From positions 10,410-74,409 of the forward strand of contig JAUWLW010000008.1 of assembly GCA_030613505.1 (NCBI GenBank): a stretch of 64,000 bases of DNA. Reading direction: 5' to 3'. The translations under genes and the position numbers were made by a program. Below the pieces are notes generated by a model, which was given only the letters and a program-made list of their open reading frames with translations, searched no databases and was not told the DNA's origin. Each line of letters begins with the position of its first letter. Within the stretch, counting starts at the first letter, position 1. This DNA comes from Candidatus Zixiibacteriota bacterium. GTDB taxonomy: Bacteria > RBG-13-66-14 > B26-G2 > WVWN01. Positions 10,112-19,732 of the stretch are shown here, one piece after another.

Positions 10112-12583
10112 CTACTCGAAAACTATGAGTTTCACGTCATCGATTATGATCTTATAAGACTCAGCGTCTACTCTTCCGCCATACGCCACGAGGCCGTCGG
10201 CCTCGAAACCGACCCCCACGATACGGGTCAGGTCGGGGCGGTAGGCCCCTTTAACGACGCACGAGCCATCCCGCTTAATCTCGAACCTGGGTTCGCCGGA
10301 CCGAGGCAAGTTCTTAATCCGGAACGAGACGCGTGTCCACGCGCGCGGCCTGAGCGAAATACGGCGTCGGAACTGTCGATCGATGTCCAGCGTCTCATCG
10401 TCTAAAAGGAGCAGCCATATATCCACTATGAAATCGTTGGGATTGTAAGCGCCGAATTCAAGGCGGTGGTGTTTCGAAAAATCCTTGAGGCGGGGGTATA
10501 AGTTCACTATACGACCTATCCGGCCGACGGGGAATTCCGCCGCGAGCGCGACCTTACCCTCGTGTACGACGTCGAGTTCCTCCGATACCGCCAGCGCGTC
10601 GCTTTGGTCGCCACTCAACCAAAACGCGGCGTCGATCCCCGCCTCGAAATCGAACAAGGGCAACAAGCCCTTCAAACGTCGATAGAGCGTTACGCCGCCA
10701 CCCCGCGTTTCCCCGCTCCTGAAACCCGGGGCCGAAACCTCAAAAACGCCCCTTCCATCTTTAAACCGCAACGAGTACGAACCGTCCTCGCCGGTATACG
10801 TAGCGAACGCACCGCTCGCGACGCGGGCGTGGTATATAGGATTACCCTTCGCGTCGGCAACGCGCCCGGCCACATCCGCCCGCCGCCCCGCCGGCGGGCC
10901 GCCGCCCAATTCCGCAAGCAAAGCCTGACGCATTTCGAATATTTGGTTATTACCGAGGTCACGCGCCGAAACGTCGGCCAAGTCGTTCACAGCGTACGGT
11001 AGCAGCGATTGCAACCGCTCCCGGACGTAATCGCGGCCCCGTTTCTTCTCGACCATTTTGAAAAGCGCCCAGTCCTCTAAACCCTGGCGAAGCAGCTCGA
11101 GTCGAACCGACGATACCGGTTTTTCAACGCCGGCGGGGCCTCCCGGATAGAACCACGTCCCGAGGCCGTTGCCGAACGCCGCAGCCGTCCCGGCCATAGG
11201 GTCGTCCAACCACGGGTTCTTCGGCCGCACGGCGTCCGCGGGAGGCGCGAGCACCGCTAACCCCTCAGCGCCCCAGAGGTAGCCGTACCACGATATCAAC
11301 CTCGGACCTGCGCGTCGGCCGTCCAGAACGTCGCCGCCCGAGCCGTCGACGCGGATGAAGTACTGATGCCCCCGGCGTAAGTTTTGATAACGCTCGGGGC
11401 AAACGGCCACGTCGTGGAACGTAGGCAGCCAATAAGATACCGCTCCCGCGAGCAACGCCGCCGGCGCGCCGCGGTAGGGCGACGTCGCCGCGGCCAACGC
11501 GGGTTCGCCAGGCCACGCCGACGCGGCTTTTCTCAAGTCGAACCACCACGTCGCGGAAGGCGCCCCTTCCTTAAACGGAGAAGGCGAACCTCCGTCGAAC
11601 GCCGCCCATATGACCGGCGCCGTCGGCTTCTCGTCGCCGAACGCGCCGTATAGCGTCCGATACTCCTCGGCCATCTCGTCGACTTCCGGTTTCTCGTCCT
11701 CAGCCGTGGGCGACAAATAGAAGAAGGTCGGACCGGTCGCGCGGGCCGCTTCGGCCCAATCCCCGGCGGCCCTCTTCGCGCTTGTCGTCAAGCGGCGCTG
11801 CGAGTATCCCCCGTCGAGGGGGCTAACGTCCCGGCTCGAGAGTAAGTCCAAATACGGTTCCAACTTATCTTTCTTGACCGGCAGTTCCGGCCTACGCTCT
11901 TCCCACGCCGCGACGGCGCGGTAGTCCGGCTCGAGGAACGCGGGCGGACGCAACGACGGCTCGAGCGTTTCGGCGAGCACCTCGACTTCCAGCTTCAGCG
12001 TCTGCGGTTCGGCAGTCTTTGCCTTCACCGTTATGTAGCCGACGTATTTCCCCGCCTTCGTGTCGGCGGGGATTTCCACCAACACGAACAGCGGTTGCGC
12101 TTGCGCTTTGGCGAGGTCGAACGGTTCGCCGAGCGGCGGCAACGCGTCGGGAACGTCGCCCGCGCGGCCACGGTAGTCGCTGGCCTTCTCCACCGTCAGA
12201 TAGTATTCGAAATATATAGAAATGCGGTCGACGCCGATCTGCGCTCCGCCGGGCCCTACCAGCGGCCCAACTTCCAACTCGACGTCGTTTACGTTGCCGT
12301 AATCGGCGTTTACTACCAACTGGAAAGCTTCGGTTTCGCCGCGGAGCGCCGTTAAGCGAACGGCGGAACCGTCGTAGATGTAGTTATCCGCCTCGAAAAA
12401 GGCGTCCCGGGTGATCAATTCGTCCGGCCCCGTCGCCCAGATCTTGAATTTATCGACGAAGGTAACGCCGTGGTACTGCGTGTAAACTTCGACCCGCTCC
12501 AGCTTTCTTTCGCCGGGCCGGCAACCGACGACGCACGACGACGCCGCGGCGACGAAACCGAGGAGTTGGATGAAACGACGCAT
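10112..12583 (-). CDS. Lipoprotein with DUF4091 and carboxypeptidase-regulatory-like domains
   Basis: An 823-residue predicted outer-surface or periplasmic lipoprotein. The signal peptide ends in the lipobox VVGC (Cys at 21). The middle resembles DUF4091 (glycoside hydrolase 123-like proteins): the segment with GNGLGTWFYPGG followed by SVRLELLRQGLEDWALF near residues 470-510 is the typical pattern. After it comes a carboxypeptidase-regulatory-like beta-sandwich (VAGRVADAKGNPIYHARV, about 570-630), then a C-terminal jelly-roll-like segment of about 160 residues that may bind carbohydrate. Catalytic activity is not certain. It sits between prmC (3-base gap) and rdgB, an odd place for a surface protein. 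Confidence 0.7.
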   Translation of the reverse strand: MRRFIQLLGFVAAASSCVVGCRPGERKLERVEVYTQYHGVTFVDKFKIWATGPDELITRDAFFEADNYIYDGSAVRLTALRGETEAFQLVVNADYGNVNDVELEVGPLVGPGGAQIGVDRISIYFEYYLTVEKASDYRGRAGDVPDALPPLGEPFDLAKAQAQPLFVLVEIPADTKAGKYVGYITVKAKTAEPQTLKLEVEVLAETLEPSLRPPAFLEPDYRAVAAWEERRPELPVKKDKLEPYLDLLSSRDVSPLDGGYSQRRLTTSAKRAAGDWAEAARATGPTFFYLSPTAEDEKPEVDEMAEEYRTLYGAFGDEKPTAPVIWAAFDGGSPSPFKEGAPSATWWFDLRKAASAWPGEPALAAATSPYRGAPAALLAGAVSYWLPTFHDVAVCPERYQNLRRGHQYFIRVDGSGGDVLDGRRAGPRLISWYGYLWGAEGLAVLAPPADAVRPKNPWLDDPMAGTAAAFGNGLGTWFYPGGPAGVEKPVSSVRLELLRQGLEDWALFKMVEKKRGRDYVRERLQSLLPYAVNDLADVSARDLGNNQIFEMRQALLAELGGGPPAGRRADVAGRVADAKGNPIYHARVASGAFATYTGEDGSYSLRFKDGRGVFEVSAPGFRSGETRGGGVTLYRRLKGLLPLFDFEAGIDAAFWLSGDQSDALAVSEELDVVHEGKVALAAEFPVGRIGRIVNLYPRLKDFSKHHRLEFGAYNPNDFIVDIWLLLLDDETLDIDRQFRRRISLRPRAWTRVSFRIKNLPRSGEPRFEIKRDGSCVVKGAYRPDLTRIVGVGFEADGLVAYGGRVDAESYKIIIDDVKLIVFE

Positions 12584-12586
12584 TAC

Positions 12587-13477
12587 TTAAATACCGCTCG
12601 CCTTTCGCGCGCGCACGTACCTGTCGCGTCCGGCGAGGTCTCGGCTTACCTCCACGTCGCCGACGGTGCTTAATATGTCGGAAACAACTTCGCCGCAGCT
12701 TTCCGCTATCTCTACCGCTACGACGCCGCCTTCCCTTAATATCTTTGCGGCTAGCGCCGCGATAACCGGGTAGAATGCCAAGCCGTCGACGCCGCCGTCC
12801 AACGCCGCCCGCGGCTCCCATTCGCGGACTTCCACCGGCAGCGTCGGAATTACGGCCGTCTCCACGTACGGCGGGTTGGCGACGACCAGGTCGGCCGCCG
12901 GGAGCCGCGATGCAATCCCCTCGTCCCTTATGTCGCCGACGACCACGTCGACGCGTACGTCGTACGCCGACGCGTTATCCGTAAGTAGCGAAGCCGCGCT
13001 CTCGTCGGCCTCCACCGCGACGACGCGCGCGTCGGCGCGGCGCCGCGCCAGATAGATAGCGAGCGGCCCAACGCCGGCGAAAAGGTCCACGATTACAGGC
13101 GCGTCTGTATCGACGATGGACTCCTCGGCCCATAAGGCCAAACCCTCCGTCTCGGGCCGCGGGATAAACACACCCGGCGCGACGGCCAAGCTCAACCCCA
13201 CGAAGGGCGCCGTGCCGATTATTAATTGGAGCGGCTCCCCGCCGCCGCGGCGGCGGGTAAGATCCGCTAATCGCCCAAAGGCGGCCGCCGGCGCGACATC
13301 CCGAACGTGTTTGGCGAACTCGCAAACATCCCATCCGTACGCGTATGCCGTCAGCGCCGCGGCGTCGGCTCCGGGTGACGGCACCCCCGCCAGCGCCAAC
13401 TCGGCTTCGGCCCACTCCCGGAGATGGCCGGCGGTCTTGGGCGCCGTTTCGTACGATACGTAAGGCGTTGGTGTCAT
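12587..13477 (-). CDS. prmC: Release factor glutamine methyltransferase
   Basis: PrmC methylates the Gln of the GGQ motif in release factors using S-adenosylmethionine. The 296-residue protein has the helical N-terminal domain of the family, an SAM-binding segment (VDLFAGVGPLAIYLA) and the catalytic NPPY at residues 201-204. It follows prfA, which encodes its substrate, with 2 bases between stop and ATG, the common arrangement. This pairing makes the assignment firm. Confidence 0.95.
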   Translation of the reverse strand: MTPTPYVSYETAPKTAGHLREWAEAELALAGVPSPGADAAALTAYAYGWDVCEFAKHVRDVAPAAAFGRLADLTRRRGGGEPLQLIIGTAPFVGLSLAVAPGVFIPRPETEGLALWAEESIVDTDAPVIVDLFAGVGPLAIYLARRRADARVVAVEADESAASLLTDNASAYDVRVDVVVGDIRDEGIASRLPAADLVVANPPYVETAVIPTLPVEVREWEPRAALDGGVDGLAFYPVIAALAAKILREGGVVAVEIAESCGEVVSDILSTVGDVEVSRDLAGRDRYVRARKASGI

Positions 13478-13479
13478 AT

Positions 13480-14556
13480 TTACTCCGCCGCGGCGAGCAA
13501 TTTTTCGCTTTCGGCCGCAGCCAGCGTATCTATTATCTCGTCCAAATCGCCGTCCAGGACGTTGTGAAGGCGGTAAAGGGTTAACGCTACGCGGTGGTCA
13601 GTCACGCGGCTTTGGGGAAAGTTATAGGTCCGTATACGCTCGGACCGGTCGCCCGTCCCCACCATGGACCGGCGCCTATCGGCCCTCTCCGCGTCAGCTT
13701 CCTCCTGGGCTTTCGCGAGCAAACGAGCTTGTAAAATTTTCATCGCCTTGGCCCGGTTCTTGATTTGGGACCTCTCGTCCTGGCAGGTTGCTACCACACC
13801 GGTCGGTACGTGGGTGATTCGAACCGCCGAATCGGTAGTGTTTACGCCCTGGCCGCCCGGGCCGGTCGAACGGAAGACGTCGACGCGTATATCCTCGGGC
13901 GCCACCGCTACCTCTACTTCGTCCGCCTCCGGCAGGACCGCCACCGTAACCGCGGAGGTGTGGATGCGGCCCTGGCTCTCGGTCTCCGGTACACGCTGGA
14001 CGCGGTGCACGCCGGACTCGTACTTCAAGCGCGAGTACGCGCCGCGGCCTTCGACGCCGAATATTACCTCCTTGAAACCGCCTATCCCGGTCGGATGCGA
14101 GTTCATGACGTCGACGCGCCACCCGGCGCGTTCGGCATATCGCTGGTACATCTTGAGTAGGTCCGCCGCGAATAACGCCGATTCCTCGCCGCCGGTCCCG
14201 GCGCGAACCTCGACGATGACGTTTCGTTCGTCGTTGGGGTCCTTGGGCAGGAGGAGCAACCGGAAATTTTGTTCCGCTTCGTCGAGGGCAACCTTCAACC
14301 CCTCGAGCTCGCCCCGCGCGAGGTCCTTCATCGCCGGGTCGTCGTCGCCTTCCATTATGGCGCGGGTATCGGCGATCTCGCGCTCGAGTTCGCGAACACG
14401 TTTACCTGCGGCGACGAGCTCGTCGAGCTCGCGGCGGCGCCGGCCCAACTCCGCGAGGCGTCTGTGGTCCGAGGCTACCGCCGGGTCGGCGAGCTTATCG
14501 TTCACTCGCATAAGCTCGTCCTCGGCGATTTCCAACGATTTCATGAGGTCTGCCAT
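13480..14556 (-). CDS. prfA: Peptide chain release factor 1
   Basis: RF1 ends translation at UAA and UAG. The 358-residue product has [11 protein letters not shown], the tripeptide anticodon region in RVPETESQG (a PxT, which marks RF1 rather than RF2) and the GGQ motif at 234-236 that triggers peptide release. The ATG at 14556 has GGGGGA upstream; a TTG two codons earlier is a less likely start. It lies 2 bases after the DUF1385 gene stop. If the TGA codons at 31-33 kb are read as selenocysteine, RF2 (not in this window) rather than RF1 would be the competitor. Confidence 0.97.
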   Translation of the reverse strand: MADLMKSLEIAEDELMRVNDKLADPAVASDHRRLAELGRRRRELDELVAAGKRVRELEREIADTRAIMEGDDDPAMKDLARGELEGLKVALDEAEQNFRLLLLPKDPNDERNVIVEVRAGTGGEESALFAADLLKMYQRYAERAGWRVDVMNSHPTGIGGFKEVIFGVEGRGAYSRLKYESGVHRVQRVPETESQGRIHTSAVTVAVLPEADEVEVAVAPEDIRVDVFRSTGPGGQGVNTTDSAVRITHVPTGVVATCQDERSQIKNRAKAMKILQARLLAKAQEEADAERADRRRSMVGTGDRSERIRTYNFPQSRVTDHRVALTLYRLHNVLDGDLDEIIDTLAAAESEKLLAAAE

Positions 14557-14558
14557 AA

Positions 14559-15548
14559 TCAATCCCCCGCTTCGCGCGGCCCTCCCACGGCGCCGCCCTC
14601 CTCCTCTTCGACCCGCCGAAACGACGATAGCGCCACTTCGATCATACCGTCGTCCGGCTCCCGCGTGGTCAGGAATTGCGTAAGCATCCCGGGCAGGAGG
14701 AAAACATTTACTATCTTATTATCGGGGAAACGACTTCCCAAACGTATCACCTCGTACGCCACGCCCGCTATCGGTATTATGAGCGCCAACCGGACCAACA
14801 ACTTCGTTATAAAGTTAATGTCGCCGGGAAGCAGCGTGAAGACGACGGAATGGAAAAGTATCAAAATCAGGAGCAATATGATTATAAAGGACGTCCCGCA
14901 ACGAGGGTGGAAACGGCTCGCCGCGGGAACGTTTTCCGCTCGGGGCTCGCGGCCGTGTTCGAACGTATTTATGACCTTGTGCTCGGCGCCGTGGTAGGCG
15001 AACATCCTCCTGACGTCCTTGAGCATCGATATCGCCAATAGATATCCCAAAAACACGATTATACGCAACAATCCGTCCACCAGGTTAAATATTACCGCCC
15101 CTTCCGTGGTGACGCCCAACGGCTCTTTGAGTAGGTACGCCGCACCGTACGGCACGCCGACGAAGAGCACCAACCCGAATGCCAGCGAAAACGCCACGAC
15201 GCCCGCCTTTTCCCAAAAGGAAGCTTTTCTTCTTTCTTGACCTTCCTTCGGGGGTTCGGCGATTTCCGCGGAAAACATAAGTGCTTTAATCCCAAGCGCG
15301 AGAGACTCGTACAACGCCGCGGCGCCGCGGATAACCGGTAGCTTCCACGGTAATTTGGAGGTAATTGACAGGTGCTCCCGGGCCTCCGTTACGATCTCCC
15401 CCGCCGGATTTCGCACCGCGACGGCGTACGCGTGAGGCGAGCGGAACATTACGCCCTCGATAACGGCCTGGCCTCCGATGAAGGGGCGCCGGCCCTTGGC
15501 CGAAATCTGTAGAATGCCCACGGCAACTCCGTTACTTAACCGTTGCAC
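14559..15548 (-). CDS. DUF1385 (YqhQ-like) membrane protein
   Basis: A 329-residue multi-pass membrane protein of the DUF1385 family, recognised from [14 protein letters not shown] near residue 25 and the [15 protein letters not shown] stretch. Hydrophobic segments lie at about residues 110-135, 150-170 and 215-255. Function is unknown; in many bacteria this gene is next to prfA/prmC, as here. The start is GTG at 15548; a downstream GTG would also keep the conserved region. The 264 bases upstream of it (15549-15812) contain no supportable gene. Confidence 0.85.
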   Translation of the reverse strand: MQRLSNGVAVGILQISAKGRRPFIGGQAVIEGVMFRSPHAYAVAVRNPAGEIVTEAREHLSITSKLPWKLPVIRGAAALYESLALGIKALMFSAEIAEPPKEGQERRKASFWEKAGVVAFSLAFGLVLFVGVPYGAAYLLKEPLGVTTEGAVIFNLVDGLLRIIVFLGYLLAISMLKDVRRMFAYHGAEHKVINTFEHGREPRAENVPAASRFHPRCGTSFIIILLLILILFHSVVFTLLPGDINFITKLLVRLALIIPIAGVAYEVIRLGSRFPDNKIVNVFLLPGMLTQFLTTREPDDGMIEVALSSFRRVEEEEGGAVGGPREAGD

Positions 15549-15812
15549 TGATTAACCAGAAAGCTGACCCCAAACTAGTATTCCGCTAATATTATAAATG
15601 ACGAACCGCACCGGGTCAACATCGCCGCAGCCTAAACCGCCAATAATCCGTAAAAACCGCCGCCGGAGGCGACGTAAAGCAATTCTCCAAACCGCAGCGT
15701 CGCGACGGCCTGGCGCTTAACGCTATATTCTTAAAACTCGTTCAAAGCCCAAGCGTAAACCCGGTGAGCTCGTACTTAAAGACGCCGGCAACGAGAGCGG
15801 CCGTAGCGCCCG

Positions 15813-16577
15813 TTAAAGCGGCCCGCGCTTCGCCGCGATCACGGCCTCGGTTTTCCTCAACTCCCGTTCCGCCTCCGCGGCGTACGGCGAAAGGCGATGA
15901 TAGTCGAGGACGTACCGGTAGGTTTTTACGGCTTCGTCTAACTTCCCGGTTTCGCGATAACACTCGGCCAAGCCCATCGCTACCGGCACCGACGGGAATT
16001 CACCACGGTAGTTATCGAATATTTGCCGGTATTTCGAAATGGCCGCGTCGTAGTTACCCAACGCCTTATCGCAGTCCGCGACGCCTACGGCCGCCAGCAC
16101 TTCCTCCAAACCCGACGATTTCGCCTCAACCTTAGCGAACAGCTCCTGCGCTTCCTCGTACTCGCCACGGTCGAAGTAGAGGGATGCCAACTCGTACGTA
16201 GCAGCCCGACCGGTCCCGGTGTCGCCGAAACGATTTACCAAGTTCTCGAGTTCAGCCGACGTCTTAGCCGCGAGCTCATCTTCGTCCAACTTCCCTTCCT
16301 CGCCCGCCGCCTCCGCGGCTTTTTTAACCTCGTCGGCGATCCTCTCCTGAACGTGGGCGTACGCCCGGGCGGCCCGCACCTCTCGGTCCCGGCGGTACCA
16401 GGCATAACCGCCAACTGCCGTCCCGGCGATCGCAACGCTGCCGGCTACGGCCGCGATAACCTTCCATCTCTTGACTACCGGTTTTATAATTCTTCGAAAA
16501 CGGGTTTCGGCCACCGCCTCGGCCGGCCTCCTGGCCCGCTTCAGTATAGCCTTCTCTTTTCTCTTCTTTATCTTCAT
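15813..16577 (-). CDS. Membrane-anchored TPR protein
   Basis: A 254-residue protein with a very basic N-terminus (about 38 residues), one membrane helix (VIAAVAGSVAIAGTAVGGYAW, about 39-59) and an outer part rich in tetratricopeptide-type repeats (ATYELASLYFDRGEYEEAQELF, AMGLAECYRETGKLDEA). This is the layout of YfgM-like periplasmic TPR proteins that assist envelope protein assembly. It follows ccsA by 19 bases in the same direction, so it may help cytochrome c maturation or simply share the transcript. Confidence 0.75.
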   Translation of the reverse strand: MKIKKRKEKAILKRARRPAEAVAETRFRRIIKPVVKRWKVIAAVAGSVAIAGTAVGGYAWYRRDREVRAARAYAHVQERIADEVKKAAEAAGEEGKLDEDELAAKTSAELENLVNRFGDTGTGRAATYELASLYFDRGEYEEAQELFAKVEAKSSGLEEVLAAVGVADCDKALGNYDAAISKYRQIFDNYRGEFPSVPVAMGLAECYRETGKLDEAVKTYRYVLDYHRLSPYAAEAERELRKTEAVIAAKRGPL

Positions 16578-16596
16578 GCGTCTAACGTCCTATCGA

Positions 16597-18093
16597 TTAA
16601 GGGCCTAAAAAAGGCTGGCCGTTGAATATCGCGCCAGCGAAAAGCGCGCACACCGCCGCGGCGAACGTTAAAATCGCCAACGCGGCGGCGCCGTTCCCCC
16701 GCCAACCACGCCCGTGACGAGCGTGCAGATAAGCCGTCGCGAGGGCTAAGACGACCAGCGAGGCTACGTCGCCCCTTTCCCAGTTCCACCACGCCGCGCG
16801 GGCTTGTTGGGCCCAAATCGCACCCGCAACCAACACCCCCACCGCGAACAAGGGATACCCCAGCGTTATCGCGCGGCGCTCGATAACGCCCAAGTCGTCC
16901 CCGGAAGGGAACCGCGCCGAAGCGCGCGGGGACCTAAAAAGCCGAAAAACCGCGGCCGCAAATCCAACGGCGAATGCCCCCTCGCCTAAGCTCGCCAGCA
17001 CGGCGCGCGCCGAAAACCACCCCGACTGCAGCGCCGGCGCGAGCTGCGTTTCCACACCCGAAGGAAACAAAGACGCCGCAACGCCGAACATTACTGCCGC
17101 AGGCATAAGTACCAAGCCGAGGAACCCGCCCCGCGTCTTCAAATAGAAAATGAGGAATAATAGTACGACGCTCCACGAAAATAGCAGCAATAGTTCGTAT
17201 GGGCCGGCAACCGGCAAGTGGCCGGCGATTACAGATCGCGCCGCCAGCGCCGCCGTTACGAGAACGAACCCCGCCAACGCCGCCCCCGCGCCGCTATCGG
17301 CGACGGCGCGCCTACCGACCGCCGCCCATACGAAGAAAAGCAACGCCGACGCGGCGTACAGGCCGAAGCCGACCTTTAGAACGCCAAACTTATCCAGGTA
17401 CGTTTCGAGCGATAGCTTCGCCGGCGACGGGTAGCCCGGTTGCTTTTTAAGAGCGGCCGCCAACGGCCCGGCCGCCAGGCGCACAGCCGCGGCGTCGCGT
17501 TTCTCGTAGGCTTCGCTTAATCCGCGTACGCGACGCCAAATTAGGTTTTCTTTGTTGAGTGGCCGCCACCCCGCAACGTCCGAACCCGGGACAACGAGCA
17601 GGCCGTACCACGACAAGCGGTGCAAAGCCGCGGCCCGACGAACGACGTCCGTCACTGCTCGTTCGACGTCGCCGCCGCCGAAAGATCCCGGACTATGCAC
17701 GACGCCCGGCATGACGACGCCCTCGAACTCCCGCAACGACAACCACCTGTCTTCGGGCACGCCCGGCACTTCCCCTCCCTCGACGTAGATGAGTCGGCCG
17801 TCTCGACGGTATTCCGGGTCCAATATCGCAAGCCAGACGGCAGCGTCCGCGTTATCGCCTAAGTCGCCGTCGCGAACGTCTCCCCGCCCTTTAAGGAGAT
17901 TATAACGGCTACGCGCGAACGTCCGCCAAGGCATGGGCCTATCGACCTTAACCGCCACCCCCTTAAATATTTCGCTTAGACTTGCCCCTTCGACAAACTC
18001 CAGGCGGCCCGAAAAATCGCCCCCTCCTTCCGCCGCCGAAGCAACCGCAACCGAAAACGCGAAAACGAACGCCCATAGTACTCCCAATCGCAT
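16597..18093 (-). CDS. ccsA: Cytochrome c biogenesis protein CcsA (System II)
   Basis: CcsA/ResC works with ResB to carry heme across the membrane and attach it to apocytochrome c. Its 498 residues begin with a signal-like helix and a periplasmic domain of about 220 residues, then a run of membrane helices. Near the C-terminus WAQQARAAWWNWE is a variant of the Trp-rich heme-handling motif (WGxxWxWD), here with Glu in place of Asp. It begins 4 bases after the resB stop. The pair implies c-type cytochromes and some form of respiration. Confidence 0.85.
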   Translation of the reverse strand: MRLGVLWAFVFAFSVAVASAAEGGGDFSGRLEFVEGASLSEIFKGVAVKVDRPMPWRTFARSRYNLLKGRGDVRDGDLGDNADAAVWLAILDPEYRRDGRLIYVEGGEVPGVPEDRWLSLREFEGVVMPGVVHSPGSFGGGDVERAVTDVVRRAAALHRLSWYGLLVVPGSDVAGWRPLNKENLIWRRVRGLSEAYEKRDAAAVRLAAGPLAAALKKQPGYPSPAKLSLETYLDKFGVLKVGFGLYAASALLFFVWAAVGRRAVADSGAGAALAGFVLVTAALAARSVIAGHLPVAGPYELLLLFSWSVVLLFLIFYLKTRGGFLGLVLMPAAVMFGVAASLFPSGVETQLAPALQSGWFSARAVLASLGEGAFAVGFAAAVFRLFRSPRASARFPSGDDLGVIERRAITLGYPLFAVGVLVAGAIWAQQARAAWWNWERGDVASLVVLALATAYLHARHGRGWRGNGAAALAILTFAAAVCALFAGAIFNGQPFLGP

Positions 18094-18097
18094 CGCG

Positions 18098-19732
18098 CTA
18101 TCGATTTTCCTTTACCGCAGCTACCCACGCGTCGAAAGCCGGTTTAAGTACGCGGGCACCCTTGCTTGAGCGCACGGCTAAGTAAACGCGGCCGCCGCGG
18201 ACGAACGCCACCAGCTCGTCGTACCGCAACACCGCGGCCGCGACGACGCCGACCGAAAAGAATAAACAGGCCAAGTAGAAAAAGGCGAGGCCCGGTTCAC
18301 GGGTAACGGTTAACGCGGTAACGGACGCCTCCTTACTTCCCCGAAACCTGAATATGCTATCGCCGCCGTTCGTATGGACGCCAACCCTGGCGCCGAAAGG
18401 GAATTCTACTCGTTCTTCGCCGCCGTCACGCCGCTCGATTACGCCCTCCAGGTGACGTTCGCGAAGGTCGAGGCTCTCACCCTCCGCCATAACGACTTTC
18501 ATCGTTTCTTCCCCGTCGCCGAACGCAACGTACGAACCCGACGCTAAAAGGTATTCACGGCGCGCGGCGCGCCAAGGGCCGCCGTCGCCGCCGTAATCAA
18601 TTCGGACCGGTTCATCGGTGAAGTCGGGTGCGTCGGCTCGTATAAATGACCGGCCGGGGTCCAATTTAAACAAAACCCCCTTAGCCCTTTCGCCTTTAAC
18701 GTTCTCGATTTGGACGAATGCCGCCGGATTGTAGTCCGCGCCGTCATCGCCAATACCCGCCTCGGTGGCGTAAAAACGTTCGAAGTATTCTACGTAGTGG
18801 AACGTTAGGCCGGAGCGCCCCAAGGCGCGGCCTTCACCCGGGGCCATAGTCACGTCGCCGCTTTCTCCCCCTACCGTCCAAGAAAAAATAGCGCGGCCGT
18901 AGCCTTCAACCGAAGCACCTTTCTTTAACTGCACCTCCTCGAGAAATAAGCCTTTCGCACCCACTTCCATATCGGATTGGTATATCGCCAAGCCCCGATA
19001 ACGCAACGGCCTGTTAACGTTGAGTTCACCAGCGGCTACCTCGTCGCCGTAACGTAACAGACCTACTTTTGTCCGGTACGATAAAACTTTACCGGTATTC
19101 GCGTCCGCGATTTCGTCGACGGCGTCCGCACGTATCTCGAAACCTTTTCCATACGCCGAGGGCAACGCCAACCGTTGCCCTTCGAAAATGGAAATCTCGC
19201 CGCGGCGGCCGAAAACACCCAACACCGCGCTTAACAAAGCGAATAGTAAGCCGATATGGATTAAAACCTTACCGACTAACGCCACCGGCCGGCGCCGCCC
19301 GTAAAAAACGTCGCCACTCTCGCGCCAATTGAAAGGTAAAGCTCGAAGCTTTGCGATAACCGTTTTAAATACCGGCGCCGGCCCTATCTCTGCTTGATAA
19401 GACGCTGTTTCTTCAAACGGAAGCCGCGGCGGTCGTGGCCTAAACGCCGCGAATGCCGCCCGCAATCGCCGCGCCGTACACGTCAGCAAGCTTACGGTGA
19501 GGAATATTAAAATCGCTACGAAATACCACGACGTAAAAATGTCCGTTAAATCTAGTGATATCAGTAAATTATGGGCCCATTCTTTATAATGCGCTTTATA
19601 ATATTCCGCTGGCGCATTCTGAGGAACCAAGGTCCCGACGAACACGACGACGCCAAGCGCTAGGGTGAAAAATATCGCCAGGCGACGCGAAGATAGGAAA
19701 TCTATTATTTTATTCAAGGTCGGTTGCGGCAA
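18098..19732 (-). CDS. resB: ResB/Ccs1 cytochrome c biogenesis protein
   Basis: A 544-residue partner of CcsA in System II. The pattern is typical of the family: two N-terminal membrane helices separated by a loop (LVPQNAPAEYYKAHY and then the LTVSLLTCTARRL helix), a third helix at about 150-170, a large periplasmic domain, and a last helix near the C-terminus (FFYLACLFFSVGVVAAAVL). The start appears to be TTG at 19732, directly after the stop of the polyprenyl synthase gene, with only a weak Shine-Dalgarno. Confidence 0.87.
   Translation of the reverse strand: MPQPTLNKIIDFLSSRRLAIFFTLALGVVVFVGTLVPQNAPAEYYKAHYKEWAHNLLISLDLTDIFTSWYFVAILIFLTVSLLTCTARRLRAAFAAFRPRPPRLPFEETASYQAEIGPAPVFKTVIAKLRALPFNWRESGDVFYGRRRPVALVGKVLIHIGLLFALLSAVLGVFGRRGEISIFEGQRLALPSAYGKGFEIRADAVDEIADANTGKVLSYRTKVGLLRYGDEVAAGELNVNRPLRYRGLAIYQSDMEVGAKGLFLEEVQLKKGASVEGYGRAIFSWTVGGESGDVTMAPGEGRALGRSGLTFHYVEYFERFYATEAGIGDDGADYNPAAFVQIENVKGERAKGVLFKLDPGRSFIRADAPDFTDEPVRIDYGGDGGPWRAARREYLLASGSYVAFGDGEETMKVVMAEGESLDLRERHLEGVIERRDGGEERVEFPFGARVGVHTNGGDSIFRFRGSKEASVTALTVTREPGLAFFYLACLFFSVGVVAAAVLRYDELVAFVRGGRVYLAVRSSKGARVLKPAFDAWVAAVKENR

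Noticed and set aside
15632-15730. A short open stretch on the minus strand (33 codons) with a propeller-like look (VATLRFGELLYVASGGGFYG).
   Set aside because: No start codon or Shine-Dalgarno and stops on both sides. It may be a relic of a PQQ-type gene, but that cannot be supported.
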